This document shows positions 5,430-14,527 of a stretch of 58,230 nucleotides of DNA, in pieces. The translations under genes and the position numbers were made by a program. Location of the stretch: positions 1-58,230 of IMG/VR virus record IMGVR_UViG_3300009034_000044, one strand, 5' to 3'. Source of the stretch: a virus. The notes beneath the pieces are model-generated. The model had not been told where the DNA came from. It searched no databases and saw only the letters and a program-made list of their open reading frames with translations. The first letter of the stretch is position 1. Every line of letters starts with the position of its first letter.

Positions 5430-8400
5430 TATTCCCTACCTTCCATTTCTCTTTCTTGTTCTTCAGCTTCCCTATATCCCCTAACTTGTCTACGAATAGC
5501 AGTTATATCTAATCGCATACCTCTTGCTCTTGCATCGTCTATAAGTTTTTTTACATCTCCATGTCTACGTTCTTCTATTGCCCTACCAATTTGTCTATGT
5601 ATTCCAGCCTTATATTTCCTAACCATTCTTGCACTTTCTTTTATTGCCATTAAAGCAGCATAAAATTCTGATGGTGTAGCAGTAGTAAATCCAAGAGCAT
5701 ATAAAAACTTTTCTTTTTCATCCATCTTCTTGGGCATTTCATTATAAACTTCCAATGCTCTCTTTCTAAGTTCAAGTGGTAATCTTTTAATATCTTCTCT
5801 GGTTATTTTGGGCTTACCAAAAATAGTTTCTGTACTAAATCCCATAGCATGTTTAACCATAGTTGGAGAGTTCCTTCTAATAAAGTTTTCCCAATCTACG
5901 CCTTCTTCGGCTAATGCTAATTTAATATTATATATACTGCCCTTCACTAAAGGAATACCAGCAATGTCAAACAGTTCTGGAGAACCAAAAGTAATAGAAC
6001 CTTCTACTCCTACCATAGATGGTAATCCCTTTGTTAAAGTATTTATTGTAGCTTCTCCATATTTATTCTTTAAAGTTCTTAGTGTTTCTCTTTTTGATAA
6101 TTCCCAATCGTGTACTCCTACTATTTTTTTCATGGCAAAATCTACTGCCTCAACAATAAACCCCATACCATAAATACCACCTAAACCACCAAGAGCTAAT
6201 CTTGTAGATATTGCTCCAGCAAAAGCCTTTTTATGGGGATATAAATCCTTTAAGAAGTTCAAGTCATTAAATACATAACTCTTAAAGACAAATCCCATTG
6301 CTCTCCATCCCCTACCTATAATCGGTCTATTTTCTTTACCATACATCCATTGAGTTTTACTAATAAAATCTACTACATAATCAAAAAGAACTTCTCCCCT
6401 TAATCCTCTCCTTGTACCAATTTCTACAGCAGTTAAGGCAGAATGAATCCTATTAGATTTTTCTGAAGCAGTAGATAATACATTTAAAAATCTTCCGATT
6501 TTACTTTTGCCAATAATTTCAAGATTTCTTAAGGATTCAAGTTCTCCTCTGTCATGGAGTTTTATAATAACATCTTTATCAGTAGCACTAAAAATATTAG
6601 AGCTTTTAATTAGGTTTCTTGTGGTTTCTCCCTTTAGTCTTCCCCTGACAAATTCCTTATAAAAATTCAACTCCTTAAGCTGGCTTCTTAATACAATACC
6701 TCCACCACCATCTCCAGCTTCTTTTATAGCTCTCCATACAGTAGTAGCTCCTCTCTGAGATAAGTTAAGCAAAGCAAATGATGGCTTAAGAGATAAGTTC
6801 CAATTATAAATAATATTCCTTACAAGAAAATTCATATTACCTTCATAGTCCCTTCTACCTAAATAATAATCTACAAGATTTTTAGCATATATTTGCTTTT
6901 CTTCTGGAACATTATCTATTAAATCCTGTATATGTCTTGCTCTTGCTCTCCTGACAAAAGAACGTGGAAATGTTTCTGCATATCTTTCTATTACATAATG
7001 AATATCTGTAGAAAATCCCTTTATACCTTCTCTTGGAGCTAACCTACCCCTTGCCCAAATTTCAAGATAAGCACCATGAAGTACATCTTCTAATTCTTTT
7101 ACTGTCTCTGGTGCAATATCTTTCGATTTAAGTAAATTTCTCATGCGTGGTAAATCATGAATCATTTCTAATAACTCAGGAAATTTAAATCCATATTTTC
7201 TCTTTACATCAAACATACCTAACTTTGCGTTTGGCAGTTGTTCCATTAATTCTGTTGTTCTCTTTTTAGCTGCCTTAACTGATTCAAAGTTTTCAGCCCA
7301 AATAATTTTCTTACTTTCATCTCTTGCATATACAACGTAATCTCCCTCTCCCCTTACTAATGGGAAATAAAAAGCTCTTGTATGTTTACTAATATAATCA
7401 TTTATGTAATCTTCTGTTTTCTCAAATCCCTGTGCTTTTGCTATTGCATCAAATGCACTTGCATTTTCTTTTAATTCCTTTTTAAACTGTTCCATCATCC
7501 ACTTTGTATTTTCAAATACCCTTTCTACCATAGCTCTTTCTTTTGGATTAAGCCTCTCCCAACCAACAGGAGTTTGTTTTACAGTAGTTTTATAAATTGC
7601 ATCTGTCATATCTTGAGATGGTTTATAGCGTTTTAAAAATTCATTCTTTCTTAAAAATTCATGTTGTATTTCTGCTGTTCGTTGAGATACTTTTCTTAAT
7701 CCTTTAGTTACAAAAGATATATCTTTATCCCATACTGGAACTTTTACCCATTGACCTATCTTATATTTAATATAAGGGAAAAATCCTAATTGCTTTGCCA
7801 TATCATTAACTAATACTTCTCTTTCCTTATTAGGAACAGACTTGAATACATCACTTGCTGCTTCTACATTTTTATTCATAAAGCCCATAAATTTGTCTTT
7901 CATATCTCCAAATCTTTCCTTAAGTGAATATTCTTGTCTTAAAAATAAATCATGTTCTGGAGTACCAGAAGTATGGTCATTGACAACATATCCTTCTCTT
8001 GTTTCTTTTAATGGCTCTTGAGCTTCCATGCTTATTTCTCTAAATGCCCTAAGAATCTTAGGAAGTTCTAATGTAACACCATCTGTTCCATAATATTCTA
8101 CAAATCTTTTTCTGAAACTTTCAATGGTAGTATGTCCTTCATTATATATTTGCTTTCCAATTTCTCTAACCTGATGGTACATTAATTTACCACCAAAAGG
8201 TTCTCCAGTAAATGTATTATATAAATCATTCACTCTTTCTCTAAAACTTGCAAAAGTGCTTTTTAATATATCTCTTTCGGCTGTAGCTTCTTTTGGAAGA
8301 AATCTTTCAAGTCTAAGTTCTTGCATCGTTAAGACTTCATGGATAGCATCTAATTGAGTTCCTTTTTTAAATTCCTGCATTAATTGTGTAGTTGCTTGTC

Positions 8401-10303
8401 TTTGCATATTGGTAAATACTAAATCACCAAATTTATCTGCACTTATACTACCTATTATTTTGGGTGCTATTGGAAGTGGTTTTTGTGTAGCTGGATTTGC
8501 CTTATTTAAAAAATCTATAACATCTCTTGTTAAATAAGGATATGTACCATGAAGCAATCTAAGATTAACATCTCCTTTTGAAAGCATCTCCTTAAAATCT
8601 ACTATACCTTCTTCTCCTTTACGAGCTAATCCAATGAGGGTTCTTACTAAATTTCTGGTCTCTATATTTTTAATTTCATGGGATACTACTTCTCCCTGTG
8701 GCACTTTTTCTGATATAGTTATCGGAATCTTTCCAGAAGTAAATACCTTACCAGGCTCAATGTCTCCTGTCATAGATAAGTATGTAATTTTTGCCCTTAT
8801 CTGAGCTACTTCATCTGCTTTTATATGTTCTATTGGTTTTCCACTTAACGCTTTAAAAGGCTCTTTCCAGATAGTTTCCTTTGAAGTAGTTCCTGGAACA
8901 ACTTCTATAGATATTGGTTTTTTAGGATGTATTCCATATTTAGCAGCTATTACCTTATCTTCGGCAGTATATAGCATAGGCTCTTTTTCTTTGAGAAGTT
9001 CAGCCCAACTCCTCTCTATTCTACTCATATCAGCAGGAATATCCTCTACTTGCAAGACCTCTCCTATTTTTTTCTTAGGAATAGCTTCCCTTCTTTCCAA
9101 CTCCTTCATAGCAATAAATTTACTTTTATCAATTGCTTTATCAAATCCTTCAAAGTCTATTATTTCATTTTTATCTATTCTCTCTTTTCCATAATATCTA
9201 AACGCTTCTACTATTTCCCAATTTTGTGGATTAGTTCTTATTAATCTATTAACAACTATATTTAATGCAGTTAATCTTTTTTCTGGTGTAATCTCTGGAC
9301 TTTTCAATGCTCCTTCAATGTCAAATCTAAACCCTTGTGGAATCTTAGCTTCTTCTGTTCTTACAGACCTCATTCCTTTAGTAATTACACTACTTCCTAC
9401 TCCAGCTAAAAAGAAAGAACCAAAACCTATAAACATATGTTGAAGTCTTTCTTCAAGTGATTCTGCTGGTTGTAATAATCCAGCACCACCACCTAAAGCA
9501 GAAGTTCTGCCCAACTCTACAGCAGCCCTCATGGTTTTTTCTCCCTTAGTTAATATCTCACCTTTACTTATTTTTTCAAACATCCTTCCTACTGCTGGTA
9601 TGTGAGCAGCCATTCTTTCTAATACAGCAGCACCACCTTCAAAGGCTGAAAACATAGCACCATACTTAAACAGGTTTACTAATCTGGTTTCGTGTTCTTC
9701 TGGTTTAGCTCCTAATCCATAAACAGCACCAGTAAGTCCACCCCTTGCTAAAGCAGATACTACTCCTACTGATGGTATAGCTGCCCTTGCTACCTTTGTT
9801 ATTGGTAACACACCAAAACCAAATCCAAGTAGATAAGAGGCAGTTGTAATGGCTTTTCTTGTCATACTTGCATCTGCTGCTGTCTCTACAGCAGGAACAT
9901 AATTCCAAGAAAGTCCTTTAATGAATTGAGTAGGTATATCTGCATATTCGCCATAAAGGGATTTCATTATACCCATATAACCTTCAGACTTCTTTAAGTC
10001 TTCTCCGACTTGTTCTAATCCAGGCAATCCAGCAGCTTTACCTAAATATGAATATGCTCCACCTAATAATTTGGGGAGTCTTTGAGTAATGCCAGGTTTG
10101 GGTAATTGGTCTTCAGATATTTCTCTGGCGTTCTGTACTTCTTCAGGACTATACCCTTTTAGTTCTTCCTCCGTTAATTCCCTAAATCTTGGAGCTATAG
10201 AGGAAGTTCTATAAAAATCTTCATCAGATATTGTCTCTGCTGCTTCTAATTGCTCTGGACTATACGCTTTTAGTTCTTCCTCTGTTAATTCTCTGAATGG
10301 CAT
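5429..10303 (-). CDS. Giant putative internal virion/ejection protein
   Basis: 1,624 residues, by far the largest gene. The N-terminus has a tandem duplication of FRELTEEELKxYSPE followed by a short acidic stretch (about residues 3-34 and 39-70). A glycine/alanine-rich hydrophobic region follows (residues about 150-310), then long charged helices, and a Gly/Ala-rich membrane-like segment near residues 1,360-1,400. The C-terminus is strongly helical and charged. Size, membrane-like segments and position among tail genes fit an ejection protein of podoviruses that delivers DNA across the envelope. No enzymatic motif is certain. Assignment is by architecture and context. Confidence 0.6.
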   Translation of the reverse strand: MPFRELTEEELKAYSPEQLEAAETISDEDFYRTSSIAPRFRELTEEELKGYSPEEVQNAREISEDQLPKPGITQRLPKLLGGAYSYLGKAAGLPGLEQVGEDLKKSEGYMGIMKSLYGEYADIPTQFIKGLSWNYVPAVETAADASMTRKAITTASYLLGFGFGVLPITKVARAAIPSVGVVSALARGGLTGAVYGLGAKPEEHETRLVNLFKYGAMFSAFEGGAAVLERMAAHIPAVGRMFEKISKGEILTKGEKTMRAAVELGRTSALGGGAGLLQPAESLEERLQHMFIGFGSFFLAGVGSSVITKGMRSVRTEEAKIPQGFRFDIEGALKSPEITPEKRLTALNIVVNRLIRTNPQNWEIVEAFRYYGKERIDKNEIIDFEGFDKAIDKSKFIAMKELERREAIPKKKIGEVLQVEDIPADMSRIERSWAELLKEKEPMLYTAEDKVIAAKYGIHPKKPISIEVVPGTTSKETIWKEPFKALSGKPIEHIKADEVAQIRAKITYLSMTGDIEPGKVFTSGKIPITISEKVPQGEVVSHEIKNIETRNLVRTLIGLARKGEEGIVDFKEMLSKGDVNLRLLHGTYPYLTRDVIDFLNKANPATQKPLPIAPKIIGSISADKFGDLVFTNMQRQATTQLMQEFKKGTQLDAIHEVLTMQELRLERFLPKEATAERDILKSTFASFRERVNDLYNTFTGEPFGGKLMYHQVREIGKQIYNEGHTTIESFRKRFVEYYGTDGVTLELPKILRAFREISMEAQEPLKETREGYVVNDHTSGTPEHDLFLRQEYSLKERFGDMKDKFMGFMNKNVEAASDVFKSVPNKEREVLVNDMAKQLGFFPYIKYKIGQWVKVPVWDKDISFVTKGLRKVSQRTAEIQHEFLRKNEFLKRYKPSQDMTDAIYKTTVKQTPVGWERLNPKERAMVERVFENTKWMMEQFKKELKENASAFDAIAKAQGFEKTEDYINDYISKHTRAFYFPLVRGEGDYVVYARDESKKIIWAENFESVKAAKKRTTELMEQLPNAKLGMFDVKRKYGFKFPELLEMIHDLPRMRNLLKSKDIAPETVKELEDVLHGAYLEIWARGRLAPREGIKGFSTDIHYVIERYAETFPRSFVRRARARHIQDLIDNVPEEKQIYAKNLVDYYLGRRDYEGNMNFLVRNIIYNWNLSLKPSFALLNLSQRGATTVWRAIKEAGDGGGGIVLRSQLKELNFYKEFVRGRLKGETTRNLIKSSNIFSATDKDVIIKLHDRGELESLRNLEIIGKSKIGRFLNVLSTASEKSNRIHSALTAVEIGTRRGLRGEVLFDYVVDFISKTQWMYGKENRPIIGRGWRAMGFVFKSYVFNDLNFLKDLYPHKKAFAGAISTRLALGGLGGIYGMGFIVEAVDFAMKKIVGVHDWELSKRETLRTLKNKYGEATINTLTKGLPSMVGVEGSITFGSPELFDIAGIPLVKGSIYNIKLALAEEGVDWENFIRRNSPTMVKHAMGFSTETIFGKPKITREDIKRLPLELRKRALEVYNEMPKKMDEKEKFLYALGFTTATPSEFYAALMAIKESARMVRKYKAGIHRQIGRAIEERRHGDVKKLIDDARARGMRLDITAIRRQVRGYREAEEQEREMEGRE

Positions 10304-10314
10304 CTTATACCTCT

Positions 10315-11268
10315 TTATTCATATATTCCATATCTTCCAGATGGAGTCCTTACTAATTTAGTTTCTGGAGATATATATCCACCTGACGGTGCAATCCCAA
10401 ATTCCTTCCAATATCTTTTTTCTATTTCTTGCTTTCTTTCCATATATTCTTCTTCAGTTATATAATACCTTTCTGCTTCTAACTTTGCTATTTCTCTATT
10501 TTTATCATCCGTCATTTCCAATCCTTTTCTTTTAGCTGCTTCCAATTCCATTCTTTCCTCAAGAGTTGCTGGTAATGCTCCAGTTTCTTTTCTTATTTTC
10601 TCTGTCTCTGCCTTCACTTTCTCTAATTCTGCTGCTTCAGCCTCTCTCGTAATGCCAATTCCACTTACTCCAGCAAGTAATAATGGCATTGTTTCAATTA
10701 TAGCCTGTAATTCTGCTGTAGCACCAGTTAATCTTCTTCCTTTAGCAAATCCAGATTCTATATCTAAAGCAAGTTTTTCCGACCTTTCCAGTAATTTACC
10801 TATTACTTCCCTGTAATACGATTCTGGAGTAGCTCCTGCTTCTGGAAGTCCTCTGGTTGGAACATACCCAAATCCTCCTCTTGTAAGTTCTGCCTGAGTT
10901 GGTATATCTTCCTCTCTATAAATCTTACCCTCTGCTCTTTCTTCTCCAATAGGAGGAACTCCCTTACCCCCTACATCAACATATTCAAATGCTTGTTTCA
11001 TGTATTCTGGAACTTCTCCTGAAACAAGAGGAGTAACAACTTCAGGCGTAGGTGTAGTAACAGGAAGTGTCATATCTCTTACTTCTTTGGGTGCAGTAGG
11101 AACAGCTTTAGGAGCAGCTTCTTCTTTGTAATAAGGAGATGGAACAAATCCTGGTAATCCTTTCTTGACAATACCAGTTACTTTAGGAATTGCTTCTTTA
11201 GCAACTCTTAACCTTTTCTCTCTCCTTAGCCTTGCTTCTTCTTCTGTTACAAATAAACCATTTGGCAT
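10315..11268 (-). CDS. Helical virion protein with Pro-rich N-terminus
   Basis: 317 residues. The first 150 are Pro/Thr/Val-rich (VKKGLPGFVPSPYY, PTRGLPEAG), and the rest is long charged helices (EAEAAELEKVKAETEKIRK, LEERMELEAAKRKGLE). It lies 12 nt upstream of the giant protein gene. Probably a partner in the ejection complex; no family recognised. Confidence 0.55.
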   Translation of the reverse strand: MPNGLFVTEEEARLRREKRLRVAKEAIPKVTGIVKKGLPGFVPSPYYKEEAAPKAVPTAPKEVRDMTLPVTTPTPEVVTPLVSGEVPEYMKQAFEYVDVGGKGVPPIGEERAEGKIYREEDIPTQAELTRGGFGYVPTRGLPEAGATPESYYREVIGKLLERSEKLALDIESGFAKGRRLTGATAELQAIIETMPLLLAGVSGIGITREAEAAELEKVKAETEKIRKETGALPATLEERMELEAAKRKGLEMTDDKNREIAKLEAERYYITEEEYMERKQEIEKRYWKEFGIAPSGGYISPETKLVRTPSGRYGIYE

Positions 11269-11287
11269 TTTATATCAACCTCCTTTC

Positions 11288-12409
11288 TTAACCTATTTGT
11301 TCGATTGATGCAGCTATAGCATTAATTCCAGATAATGCTCCAGCTACTTTATTTGATAATACACTTACTATGCCTTGCATGTTTTGAACTCTTGCATTAA
11401 CTTCAGCATTAAATGCTAAAATCTGTCCCTTTGCTCTCTCTACAGCAGTTTCAAGTGTTAATCTATCAGCTTCAAGTTGATTTGCCTGTCCTCTCTGAGC
11501 AACTTCATTTGCACTTATTAAAGCATTTAATCTCGATGTCCATGCTTTAATGTCTGCTTCGTAAATGCCAATTTTAACTTCTTGGTCTTTAAAGGCTCTT
11601 TGGAGTTCAAATCCATATTTAGCTAATAGCTCTTTATGGTTTTCTATTTCTAATCTTAAAGCCTCATATTGAGCTACAGCAACATCTCTAAGCACTTTAA
11701 CTTTCATATCTAAGAAACCAAATTGTTCCTTTGCTAATTCTATGCCTTTAGTCATAGCAAAATCCCTTGCTGTTCTGTATAGGTCTGCTCTTTTAATAGA
11801 TATGTCTCTGTTTATGTCTCCTAATGCATCTTGAACATCTTCAATAGATTTCTCTACCATCTTAATAAATGCACCTTGAGGTATTGGCATACCATAAGCA
11901 GCAAATTGCCTTTTTAGTTCCTCTATGCTTGTATTGGATTTCCATGTTTCCCTATCTCTTGCCCTATCCCATAATGCTTCTTCGTCTGATGGGTCTATAC
12001 CATAACCACCTTCAAGTAAATCTGTTCTAACTTTTCCAGTTACTATATCTATAATATCTAATGCTTCATTAATTCTATCTGGTATAAGTGCTATTACACT
12101 TACCATATTTTGAATACTATTTTGCAATAAAGTAGTGTCTACAGGTGCAAAGGAAGGTGGAAACCCAAGGGAATATTCTCCTAATTCTCTTGGTCTGTCT
12201 GGTACTTCAGTTTGAAGTAAATTCAATACTTCATATATTCTTGTACTTACACTAATATACTCAGTATATGGAACAGTATTCATAAATGTAAATGAATCTG
12301 CCAAACCAGTAACTTCTGCTATTTCAGCATCCAATCTTTCTATTGCTTCACTAACACTTTCGTTAGCATAATCTTTTGCATCATTTATAAGTACACTTGG
12401 GTCTGCCAT
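11288..12409 (-). CDS. Helical coiled-coil virion/tail protein
   Basis: 373 residues, nearly all predicted helix with heptad-like stretches (ASVNEAIERLDAEIAE-like start region, DQEVKIGIYEADIKAWTSRL, VERAKGQILAFNAEVNARV). No enzymatic motif. Start abuts the 705-residue tail gene (12409/12410). Context suggests a structural or ejection role. Confidence 0.55.
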   Translation of the reverse strand: MADPSVLINDAKDYANESVSEAIERLDAEIAEVTGLADSFTFMNTVPYTEYISVSTRIYEVLNLLQTEVPDRPRELGEYSLGFPPSFAPVDTTLLQNSIQNMVSVIALIPDRINEALDIIDIVTGKVRTDLLEGGYGIDPSDEEALWDRARDRETWKSNTSIEELKRQFAAYGMPIPQGAFIKMVEKSIEDVQDALGDINRDISIKRADLYRTARDFAMTKGIELAKEQFGFLDMKVKVLRDVAVAQYEALRLEIENHKELLAKYGFELQRAFKDQEVKIGIYEADIKAWTSRLNALISANEVAQRGQANQLEADRLTLETAVERAKGQILAFNAEVNARVQNMQGIVSVLSNKVAGALSGINAIAASIEQIG

Positions 12410-14527
12410 TTATTCTCTACCTCCTTTATGCAGCCCTATTGCTGCAAAATCTTTAAAATCGAAATTCTCTTTATTTATAAAATCCTGATAATTATCTTCA
12501 GTAATTGTAAATTCCCTATGATAACCTATCGGAAGTCCTTCATATCCTATATTAATGAGTCCAATAATTCTTTCATTTCCTTTAGAAAATTCCTGATATC
12601 CATTCCATAAATCAACAATTACATAAGTATATAACATAAAATATTGATTCAAATGACAAGAAATGTAGTTAATGCTACTTCCGCTATAAATACCATTTGC
12701 AAAGGTAAAATTATATGGAATCGTAATATAACTTACAGTTCCACCATTTATACAATAAGCAATTTCATGTTTATCAGTTGTGCTAAATGTAATATTATCA
12801 CTTAAAATCACATCAGAATCATATACACTTTGACCGCTTCTGCTTAAATTATAATTTTGATACTTATATATCATTATAAATGTATCCTTTTTTGTATCAT
12901 AATCATAATCCTCAGCACATATAAAAATGTCTCCACTCAGAGTTGAAGAAAAATCTAATGGAATACCTTTACCCCCACCTGGTAAATCTACAAATCCTTC
13001 ATAATCTATTCTTGATTCTGATGGTAATGGTGAAGGTGCTTTTTCATCTCCATATGTAACTGATAGTTCATAAAAAGCTCTATATACACTTTCATTTTGA
13101 TAGCTCGAATTATTAATAAAGTCTCTTACAAGTATATTTTTAAAATACAAACTTGTAGTAAAATCTACATTACCAGTAGAAGTTAGAGCATTATATTCAG
13201 TTGTAGCTTCAGTTGTTATTGACCTCCAAGTAAATCCAGTATAATCTATAAACCAACCTTTACTAAAACCAGAAGTAGATGCAACTTTTCCTCCAGCACT
13301 TATATTACTACTTGTTGGTTCTGTATAAAGTGTATGCACAGAACCATAATCGGCAGTAGCTAATATTTCTAATCTTCCTGTAAGTGTGTCTTCATCTGTA
13401 TCAAAAACAGGAGTCCATGTTGTTGTAGATACAGTATTACCAGTAGCAGGGTCAGTTGTATAATCTACCTCTTGTTCATAATCTATTACACGCCCTGAAG
13501 AAACAGAATATGTTGGTATTGCTATACCCAATGGGTCATTTTTTATTTCAATTCTTGTTTCGTACCTTAAAAACCAATCATAGTTAAATTTATCTTGATA
13601 TAATCCAATGCTATTCTTATCTAATACTTCAAAAGTTTTTTCGTCTACTGTTTTAGTTACAGTTGTAGCCCATCTCCTACCAGCACTTTTTAGTTCAGTA
13701 TTGGGATAAGGAGTATAAGGAAGATATCTAAAAGTACCTTTTATATATTCTGATTGTACGTCAAAATATTGTGGTGTATAATAATATATATTACCTGGAA
13801 TTGCATAAAAGCCATGACCAGACTTAGTATATCCCTGTCTCATTCCATAATATTTAATATTTCCAACATATGTATCTGTATCATAAAGAGGTATAATAGT
13901 TTCTAAATTATGTTTCGATAAGTTTGGGTACGATTGAACTGTCAATAGTGTAGAATCAAATCTAACTTCCATCTCATCTTCTGAAAATGTATATACTTTA
14001 GGTGTTAATGTCAAATTTTCATCCTCATCAACACCAATATCCATAAATACAGCATCCTTACGATTATTGTGTATAAGGAAAAGACTAAGTATTGGTATCT
14101 CCTTTTCTATCCTTATCCAATCATATCCCCTAACTGATTGAATATAAATATCTGTATCACCTATTACATATCTTTTATTTGAAATAGGTGTTCCACCAAT
14201 ATACATACGCCTTTTCATTTGAGATAGTTTGTTCTTGGCAAAACCTAAATATTCATGTCCACCATCCCCAACTATATCAACACGAACATTTTTAGTTGAT
14301 ATCATTTTTTCCTGTAAATCAGCTATTCCTGTTCTTGTTTTTATTAGTTCGTTTTCTATATCAAATCTCTCTAATGGGTCAGCAGTAATTGCATTAAAAG
14401 ACAATACGCCAAGTTCTGCTTTTAAAAAATAAAGCCTAACAGCATCAATTCTTCTTTGAAGCCTCATAAACTCTATTTCTTCTTGTAACTTTTTTATATT
14501 GTCGAAAATGCTTTTGCTAATATCCAT
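12410..14527 (-). CDS. Large tail/appendage protein
   Basis: 705 residues. An N-terminal coiled coil of about 60 residues (NIKKLQEEIEFMRLQ) is followed by a long Tyr/Thr/Asp-rich beta domain (ITGRLEILATADYG, SDVILSDNITF). The helical start plus beta-rich body is typical of fibre or tailspike-like proteins. No lyase or hydrolase motif recognised. Start and stop overlap neighbours by a few nucleotides. Confidence 0.55.
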   Translation of the reverse strand: MDISKSIFDNIKKLQEEIEFMRLQRRIDAVRLYFLKAELGVLSFNAITADPLERFDIENELIKTRTGIADLQEKMISTKNVRVDIVGDGGHEYLGFAKNKLSQMKRRMYIGGTPISNKRYVIGDTDIYIQSVRGYDWIRIEKEIPILSLFLIHNNRKDAVFMDIGVDEDENLTLTPKVYTFSEDEMEVRFDSTLLTVQSYPNLSKHNLETIIPLYDTDTYVGNIKYYGMRQGYTKSGHGFYAIPGNIYYYTPQYFDVQSEYIKGTFRYLPYTPYPNTELKSAGRRWATTVTKTVDEKTFEVLDKNSIGLYQDKFNYDWFLRYETRIEIKNDPLGIAIPTYSVSSGRVIDYEQEVDYTTDPATGNTVSTTTWTPVFDTDEDTLTGRLEILATADYGSVHTLYTEPTSSNISAGGKVASTSGFSKGWFIDYTGFTWRSITTEATTEYNALTSTGNVDFTTSLYFKNILVRDFINNSSYQNESVYRAFYELSVTYGDEKAPSPLPSESRIDYEGFVDLPGGGKGIPLDFSSTLSGDIFICAEDYDYDTKKDTFIMIYKYQNYNLSRSGQSVYDSDVILSDNITFSTTDKHEIAYCINGGTVSYITIPYNFTFANGIYSGSSINYISCHLNQYFMLYTYVIVDLWNGYQEFSKGNERIIGLINIGYEGLPIGYHREFTITEDNYQDFINKENFDFKDFAAIGLHKGGRE

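Noticed and set aside
5808-10150. Opposite-strand open frames of 60-121 codons inside the 1,624-residue gene and similar frames opposite capsid, portal and terminase.
   Set aside because: Shadows of AT-rich coding sequence without start sites or plausible composition.
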